From an uncultured Candidatus Saccharibacteria bacterium (lineage in GTDB: Bacteria > Patescibacteriota > Saccharimonadia > Saccharimonadales > Saccharimonadaceae), in NCBI GenBank assembly GCA_938049075.1, contig CALICZ010000118.1, positions 1 through 9,502 of the forward strand: a stretch of DNA of 9,502 bases, in the 5' to 3' direction. The notes under the pieces were generated by a model. That model saw only the letters and a list, made by a program, of their open reading frames with translations. It was not told the DNA's origin and did not search any database. Position numbers and translations under genes: made by a program. This document shows, one piece after another, positions 5,092 to 9,502 of this stretch (positions are counted from its first letter, which is position 1; every line of letters starts with the position of its first letter).

Positions 5092-5985
5092 ATGTACAGA
5101 GCAATTGCACACAACAAACGTAATACAGTTATTTTGATGATCGTCTTCGTCGCGATGGTGGCGGTGATTGGCCTGGCGGCGCAGTTGATTATGAACAGCC
5201 GCGGCATGCAGGGCAACCTAACGATCTTTTGGGGAACGTTTATTGGGGCGCTGATCTATGCACTAGTGCAGTACTTCATTGCTTCCAAGCTTGCTATGAG
5301 TATGACTGGTGCGGTGGAGATTCGCAAAGCGGATAACCCCCGTTTGTGGCGCATTGTCGAGAATCTTGCCATCACGGTGGGCTTACCCATGCCGCAGGTG
5401 TATATTATCGACGATCCAGCACCGAATGCCTTTGCCACTGGTCGCGACCCCAAGCATGCCATTGTGGGCGTAACGACGGGCCTGCTGGAGATTATGGACG
5501 ACCGCGAGCTGACCGCTGTGCTGGCGCACGAGATGGGGCATGTCCAAAACTACGATATTCGGGTGAGTATGATTACCTTTGGCTTGGTGAGTGCGATCGG
5601 CCTCGTGTCAGATATTGCGCTGCGCATGCTGTGGTTCCGCGATAATGACAACCGCGAGACTAATCCGGTGCTACTGGTGCTTGGCATTGTGGCTATTATC
5701 CTTGCGCCCATCGTGGCGGCCATTATGCAAATGGCGGTGAGCCGCCAGCGTGAGTACCTGGCCGATGCGACTGGTGCACTCACCACTCGCGACCCAGCTG
5801 GCCTGGCGAGCGCACTGGGCAAGCTGCAGATGTATACTCGCCCGATGGAGAAGCAGGTCAGCTCAAGTGCTAATATGTTTATGGTGAACCCGCTCAAGCC
5901 GGGGTTCTTTAGCCGGTTGTTTAGCACCCACCCGCCGCTCGAAGACCGCATCAAGCGCCTCAACGAAGATATGAACAAATGGTAG
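5092..5985 (+). CDS. htpX: HtpX-type membrane zinc protease (M48B)
   Basis: A 297-residue membrane metalloprotease that degrades damaged or misfolded membrane proteins, with its active site facing the cytoplasm. Hydrophobic segments lie near 12-34, 42-66, 158-182 and 192-216, the usual HtpX four-segment layout. The zinc site is H146-E-M-G-H150, with the third ligand E221 in QREYLADA (219-226). The C-terminus carries STHPPLEDRI (278-287), a family motif. All catalytic residues are present. An in-frame ATG at 5029 would add 21 residues, but that stretch contains the promoter and lacks protein character, so I start at MYRAIAHNK (5092), which matches the usual family N-terminus. There is no Shine-Dalgarno, and the message is probably leaderless. 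The next gene begins 4-10 bases after the stop, so the two are almost certainly co-transcribed. Confidence 0.95.
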   Translation: MYRAIAHNKRNTVILMIVFVAMVAVIGLAAQLIMNSRGMQGNLTIFWGTFIGALIYALVQYFIASKLAMSMTGAVEIRKADNPRLWRIVENLAITVGLPMPQVYIIDDPAPNAFATGRDPKHAIVGVTTGLLEIMDDRELTAVLAHEMGHVQNYDIRVSMITFGLVSAIGLVSDIALRMLWFRDNDNRETNPVLLVLGIVAIILAPIVAAIMQMAVSRQREYLADATGALTTRDPAGLASALGKLQMYTRPMEKQVSSSANMFMVNPLKPGFFSRLFSTHPPLEDRIKRLNEDMNKW

Positions 5986-5995
5986 GGCCGTGCCT

Positions 5996-7240
5996 GTGGC
6001 AAAAAAAACAACGAAGTCAACTCGCCGCTCAGCATCACACACCGCTCCAACGGTTGCTACGAACCAACATCGCTCAAAAACAGAGGTAAAACGTCATGAT
6101 GTTGCAAAAAAGGCAACACCATCCTCTCGTGATGCTGCTCCTGCAAAGGCTCGCTCGCCGCACTCGAATGACGCTCCATCGACGCGACCCAACTGGCGCA
6201 CTAACCTCCATTGGCGCACCTGGTGGGCTCGTGGTGGTAGGGTAGTAGCGAGTAGCCGCCAGTGGTTGCGTAATTTACAACAGCGCCGACCACACCGGAG
6301 CTTCCGCCGCACGCGCCGGCGCGATTATGCGCGCTCGCTGCAATTGCCAGGTTACATTGCCTTCACCGCGCAGGTGCTGCGCATGGTGCGGGCACACTGG
6401 CGGACGCTGTGCCTCTTAGCGGTGTTTTATGCCGTGCTGCTCTTGGCGCTGGGGGCAATTACCAACCAAGCGATGTACGACCGCCTGCAAAGCATGCTGG
6501 CAGAGTCGGGTAAGGATATTCTCACTGGTGCCTGGGGCAAGCTAGGCGAGGCAGGGCTTCTTATGGTGACGGCCTTTGGCACGGGCAGCGGCAACCTCAG
6601 TGCCGACCAGCAGCTCTATGTGGTGCTGGGCTTTTTGCTAGTGTGGCTCACCACAGTGTGGCTGCTGCGCGAGTACAAGGCAGGGCGAGCGCCACGCCTG
6701 CGCGATGGGTTGTATAATGCCTGTGCGCCGCTGGTGGCTACGCTGATGGTCGTCCTCGTCTTCCTCGTGCAGCTTATTCCGCTGGGGGCAATGGCGCTGG
6801 TGTATATTGGCCTGTCGAGCAATGGGGTGATTAGCGAGGGCTTTGGCTCGATGCTCTTCTATGTGCTGCTAGCCACTGTGGCGGTGCTAACGCTCTATTG
6901 GGGGACGAGCACCTTCATTGCGCTTGTGGTGGTGACACTGCCTGGTATGTACCCTATGCGGGCGCTGGCAGCGGCGGGTGACCTGGTGGTAGGGCGGCGG
7001 CTGCGGATTTTGTACCGGCTGCTGTGGCTATTTGGCAGCGTGGCAGTGCTGTGGTGCGTGGTGATGATCCCTGCTATTCTCCTTGATGCCTGGCTCAAAC
7101 ACCTATGGCAATGGTACGCCTCTGTGCCGACGATGCCCGTCCTAGCAGGCTTCATCAGCTCGGTGACGGTGGTCTGGTGCGCGGCGTATATCTACCTTCT
7201 CTATCGCAAGATCGTTGATGATACGGCCGCACCAGCGTAA
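5996..7240 (+). CDS. Six-segment membrane protein with basic N-terminus
   Basis: About 414 residues, function unknown. Residues 1 to about 116 are polar, rich in Lys, Arg, Ser, Thr and Pro, and probably disordered, with an Arg cluster at 103-109 (FRRTRRR). Six hydrophobic segments follow near 137-155, 206-224, 243-272, 286-313, 338-364 and 380-403. No catalytic motif is visible. The gene starts directly after htpX, implying one transcript and coupled translation, so it may assist or be a target of the protease. Two GTG starts are possible, 5990 (MPVAKK) and 5996 (MAKK). I prefer 5996 because AGGG (5984-5987), overlapping the htpX stop, then lies 8 bases upstream instead of 2. The basic tail could bind nucleic acid or phospholipid head groups, which is speculation. 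The membrane part loosely resembles YIP1/DUF975-like integral proteins, with no residue-level support. Confidence 0.8.
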   Translation: MAKKTTKSTRRSASHTAPTVATNQHRSKTEVKRHDVAKKATPSSRDAAPAKARSPHSNDAPSTRPNWRTNLHWRTWWARGGRVVASSRQWLRNLQQRRPHRSFRRTRRRDYARSLQLPGYIAFTAQVLRMVRAHWRTLCLLAVFYAVLLLALGAITNQAMYDRLQSMLAESGKDILTGAWGKLGEAGLLMVTAFGTGSGNLSADQQLYVVLGFLLVWLTTVWLLREYKAGRAPRLRDGLYNACAPLVATLMVVLVFLVQLIPLGAMALVYIGLSSNGVISEGFGSMLFYVLLATVAVLTLYWGTSTFIALVVVTLPGMYPMRALAAAGDLVVGRRLRILYRLLWLFGSVAVLWCVVMIPAILLDAWLKHLWQWYASVPTMPVLAGFISSVTVVWCAAYIYLLYRKIVDDTAAPA

Positions 7241-7508
7241 GATGGCGTGCCTTAATAAATAGTGTAGTTTGAGGTCTGTTGCTGGACAAACAATGTGTGT
7301 AATGAGAGAGTCTTCACTTAGCTGTGCAGTGGTTTTTGTCTGATGATTACTGCTTATATACCCTAGAGCTAAATAGCGAGATAAATTGTAATTGTACACA
7401 GCATTCTTTAGCAGGGCAATATCAAACGTAAGTCTTAAAAATCTTTACTCTCTTGGTGGCAGCCCACACTTCGTCCGATAAAACACTGCGCCCATCGCCA
7501 AATTCCGC
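7241..7508. other. Intergenic region, no gene seen
   Basis: This AT-richer gap of about 290 bases before ligA holds no convincing coding frame. A minus-strand frame at 7142-7399 is open, but it overlaps the upstream gene's 3' end and has no good ribosome binding site. I see no terminator with a T-run after the membrane protein gene. Only a short hairpin, GTGG-CAGC-CCAC (around 7456-7467), stands out. Confidence 0.5.
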
Positions 7509-7514
7509 TATACT
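7509..7514 (+). promoter_or_regulatory. Promoter -10 box of ligA
   Basis: TATACT preceded by GC, with no strong -35. Transcription would start near 7521, giving a very short leader of about 13 bases that still contains the Shine-Dalgarno AAGGA (7523-7527), 6 bases before the ATG. Confidence 0.6.
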
Positions 7515-7533
7515 AAAGCAGTAAGGAACCACT

Positions 7534-9502
7534 ATGACACAAGACAAACATCTAGCATCACCCAACCTGTCGCCAGCTCAGCGTAGTGCTGAGCTGCGTC
7601 AGCTACTCAATCGCTATAGCTACGAATACCATGTGCTTGATGCGCCCAGCGTGAGCGACGCGGTGTACGACAGCCTCTTTGCCGAGCTCAAGCAGCTCGA
7701 GGCCGCGCACCCGGCACTCATCACACCCGATTCGCCCACCCAGCGGGTCGGCAACGTCCTCAAAGGTGGCTTCGTCAAGGTGCAGCATCGCCAGCGGATG
7801 GTTAGCCTCAATGATGTCTTCGATACGGCAGAGGTCGAGGCGTGGGTGCAGCGCATGGATAAGCTCTTGCCAGGCCACAAGCACGAGTTTTTTGCCGATA
7901 TCAAGATGGATGGCTTGGCCTGCGCGCTCATCTATAACGATGGCGTGCTTGTGCAGGCCGTCACACGGGGCGATAGCTACGTTGGCGAAGATGTAACGAA
8001 TAATGTGCGGACAATTCGCAATGTGCCGCTACGTCTGCGTGAAGCATCTGGCTTTGAACACTTACTGCGGGGCAGGACGGAGATCCGTGGGGAAATCGTC
8101 ATGCTCAAGCGCGACTTTGCAGCACTTAATAGGCGACAGCAAGCTGCTGGCCAGCCAGCCTTCGCCAACCCGCGTAACCTTGCGGCTGGCACTATCCGCC
8201 AGCTTGACCCAGCACTCGTGGCGCAGCGCCCACTCCATTTTCGGGGTTACGATGTCATCCGTGATGATGCGGCTGAGGTGCCGACCAATAGCTACGCTTA
8301 TGACGCCTTGACAGCACTAGGTATCACACGTAACCAGCAAGCGGCTGTCTTTACCAACCTAGCCGAGGTAATGAATTTCGTCCAGCAGTGGGGCGAGCAG
8401 CGCCGCGATTTACCGTTCAATACCGATGGCCTTGTGATCAAGATCAATAATCGCGCTCTCTACGACCGCCTCGGTATGGTGGGTAAGAACCCGCGTGGTG
8501 CAGTGGCCTACAAATATGCAGCCGAGCAAGCCACTACCATCGTGCGCGATATCGTCATTAGCATTGGCCGGACGGGTGCTGCCACACCAGTGGCGGTGTT
8601 CGACCCAGTCGTCGTGGCTGGCACGACGGTGCAGCACGCCAGCCTGCACAATGCCGACGAGATTGCCCGGCTCGATGTGCGGCGTGGCGACACAGTGGTG
8701 ATCTTCAAGGCGGGGGACATCATCCCGCAGGTCGAGCGAGTGCTGCCAGAGCTGCGCCCAGCTAATACCGAGCTGATTGATTACCCAGCTGAGCTCCAGC
8801 GCCAATATCCCGAGCTGCAGTTTGAGCGGCCCGCTGGCGAGGCAGTGTACCGAGTGCGTGGCGCCAGTAGTTCGCTCATCCTCACACGCGCCCTCACGCA
8901 CTTTGCCTCCAAGGGGGCGTTAGATATTGACACACTTGGCGAAAAGAATGTCGCTGCACTAGTCGAGGCTGGCTTGGTGCACGATCTCGCCGATATTTAT
9001 ACGCTGAGGAAGGAGGATCTACTCCAGCTCGATCGCTTTGCCGAGGTCTCGGCACAGAAGCTTATCGATGCCATTGCTGCCAAAAAGCAGCCAGCCCTGG
9101 AGCGATTCTTGTTTGGCCTCGGTATTCGTCATGTCGGCGCACAGACAGCAATTGATCTGACAAACCACTTTGAGAGTATCGAGAAATTAAGCCAGGCGAC
9201 TATCGATGAGCTGCGCGAAGTAGACGGTGTGGGTGAAATCGTTGCCGAGTCGATCGTGGCGTGGTTCGCTGATGAAGATAACATGGCGCTGCTCGAAAAA
9301 TTTGCTGACTTGGGCGTGACACCGCAGTTTAGCCAAAAATCCGACCGACTAGCTGGCCAAAGTTTTGTCATCACCGGCACCCTGCAGTCGATGGGCCGTG
9401 GTACTGCTGCTGAAAAAATTCGTAATCTCGGCGGCACTTTCCAAACTGCTGTTGCAAAAGATACAACATATTTAGTAGCCGGCGGCAAGGTCGGTGCCAG
9501 TA
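7534..9502 (+). CDS. ligA: NAD-dependent DNA ligase LigA, cut by window edge
   Basis: The first 656 residues of an essential ligase that seals nicks in replication and repair using NAD+. Domain Ia carries the NMN-site motif (Y30 to L49, with YHVLDAP and YDSLFAEL). The adenylation motif is IKMDG, with K124 as the AMP-accepting lysine. Further motifs are EIRGE (183-187), FANPRNLAAG (210-219), TDGLVIKI (297-304) and AYKYAAE (325-331). The OB domain follows to about residue 405, then a zinc-finger region lacking every cysteine (see findings), helix-hairpin-helix repeats (about 490-600) and the start of the BRCT domain (from about 605, with VITGTL at 612-617). The ATG at 7534 is supported by AAGGA. 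The gene continues past 9502; at most a few tens of residues should remain. Only one cysteine, in GLACAL near residue 130, is present in the visible protein. Confidence 0.97.
   Translation, partial: MTQDKHLASPNLSPAQRSAELRQLLNRYSYEYHVLDAPSVSDAVYDSLFAELKQLEAAHPALITPDSPTQRVGNVLKGGFVKVQHRQRMVSLNDVFDTAEVEAWVQRMDKLLPGHKHEFFADIKMDGLACALIYNDGVLVQAVTRGDSYVGEDVTNNVRTIRNVPLRLREASGFEHLLRGRTEIRGEIVMLKRDFAALNRRQQAAGQPAFANPRNLAAGTIRQLDPALVAQRPLHFRGYDVIRDDAAEVPTNSYAYDALTALGITRNQQAAVFTNLAEVMNFVQQWGEQRRDLPFNTDGLVIKINNRALYDRLGMVGKNPRGAVAYKYAAEQATTIVRDIVISIGRTGAATPVAVFDPVVVAGTTVQHASLHNADEIARLDVRRGDTVVIFKAGDIIPQVERVLPELRPANTELIDYPAELQRQYPELQFERPAGEAVYRVRGASSSLILTRALTHFASKGALDIDTLGEKNVAALVEAGLVHDLADIYTLRKEDLLQLDRFAEVSAQKLIDAIAAKKQPALERFLFGLGIRHVGAQTAIDLTNHFESIEKLSQATIDELREVDGVGEIVAESIVAWFADEDNMALLEKFADLGVTPQFSQKSDRLAGQSFVITGTLQSMGRGTAAEKIRNLGGTFQTAVAKDTTYLVAGGKVGAS

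Noticed and set aside
7142..7399. Minus-strand 85-codon frame before ligA
   Set aside because: It overlaps the end of the membrane protein gene, and no ribosome binding site or recognisable motif is present.
1..9502. CRISPR array, insertion sequence or recoded UGA
   Set aside because: No regularly spaced repeats, no transposase and no in-frame UGA inside any gene were found.

Overview
The window looks like a piece of a small-genome bacterial chromosome, most likely a Candidatus Saccharibacteria (TM7/CPR) lineage. This is an inference from the overall feel of the proteins, the lemA/htpX neighbourhood, short AT-rich promoters of the form GCTATAATA, and several genes with little or no 5' leader. 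It is not proven by any marker gene in the window. The standard genetic code fits every gene: all end at ordinary stops and none needs UGA recoding.

Layout. At 1-243 there is an edge region without a firm gene, ending in a promoter. At 244-2049 lies a one-piece ABC exporter (membrane domain plus ATPase). Its stop codon sits inside the promoter of a tRNA-Cys(GCA) gene (2069-2142). Two minus-strand genes converge on that tRNA: an alpha/beta serine hydrolase (2619-3206) and, after a 16-base gap, an HNH endonuclease (2150-2602). The hydrolase promoter overlaps, back to back, the promoter of a tRNA-Leu(UAA) gene (3262-3347), which ends in a strong hairpin (3362-3392).

Next come lemA (3535-4104), with a textbook promoter, Shine-Dalgarno and terminator, and then about 990 bases before htpX (5092-5985). 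LemA and HtpX-type M48 proteases are often neighbours. Here they are separated by an insert carrying one minus-strand gene for a 108-residue membrane protein (4433-4759). Two different hairpins of about 60 nt flank that gene, and several short perfect palindromes lie nearby. htpX appears to be transcribed without a leader. It is followed after 4 bases (or 10) by a gene for a protein with a very basic N-terminus and six membrane segments (5996-7240). After about 290 bases of unassigned DNA, ligA (NAD-dependent DNA ligase) starts at 7534 and runs off the right edge.

How the genes relate. The set is mostly housekeeping: DNA ligase, two tRNAs, and a membrane quality-control pair (LemA, HtpX) with a co-transcribed membrane partner. 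The accessory part is the HNH gene beside tRNA-Cys and the insert between lemA and htpX. The most notable protein-level observation is that LigA keeps its catalytic motifs but has lost all four cysteines of the normally conserved zinc finger.
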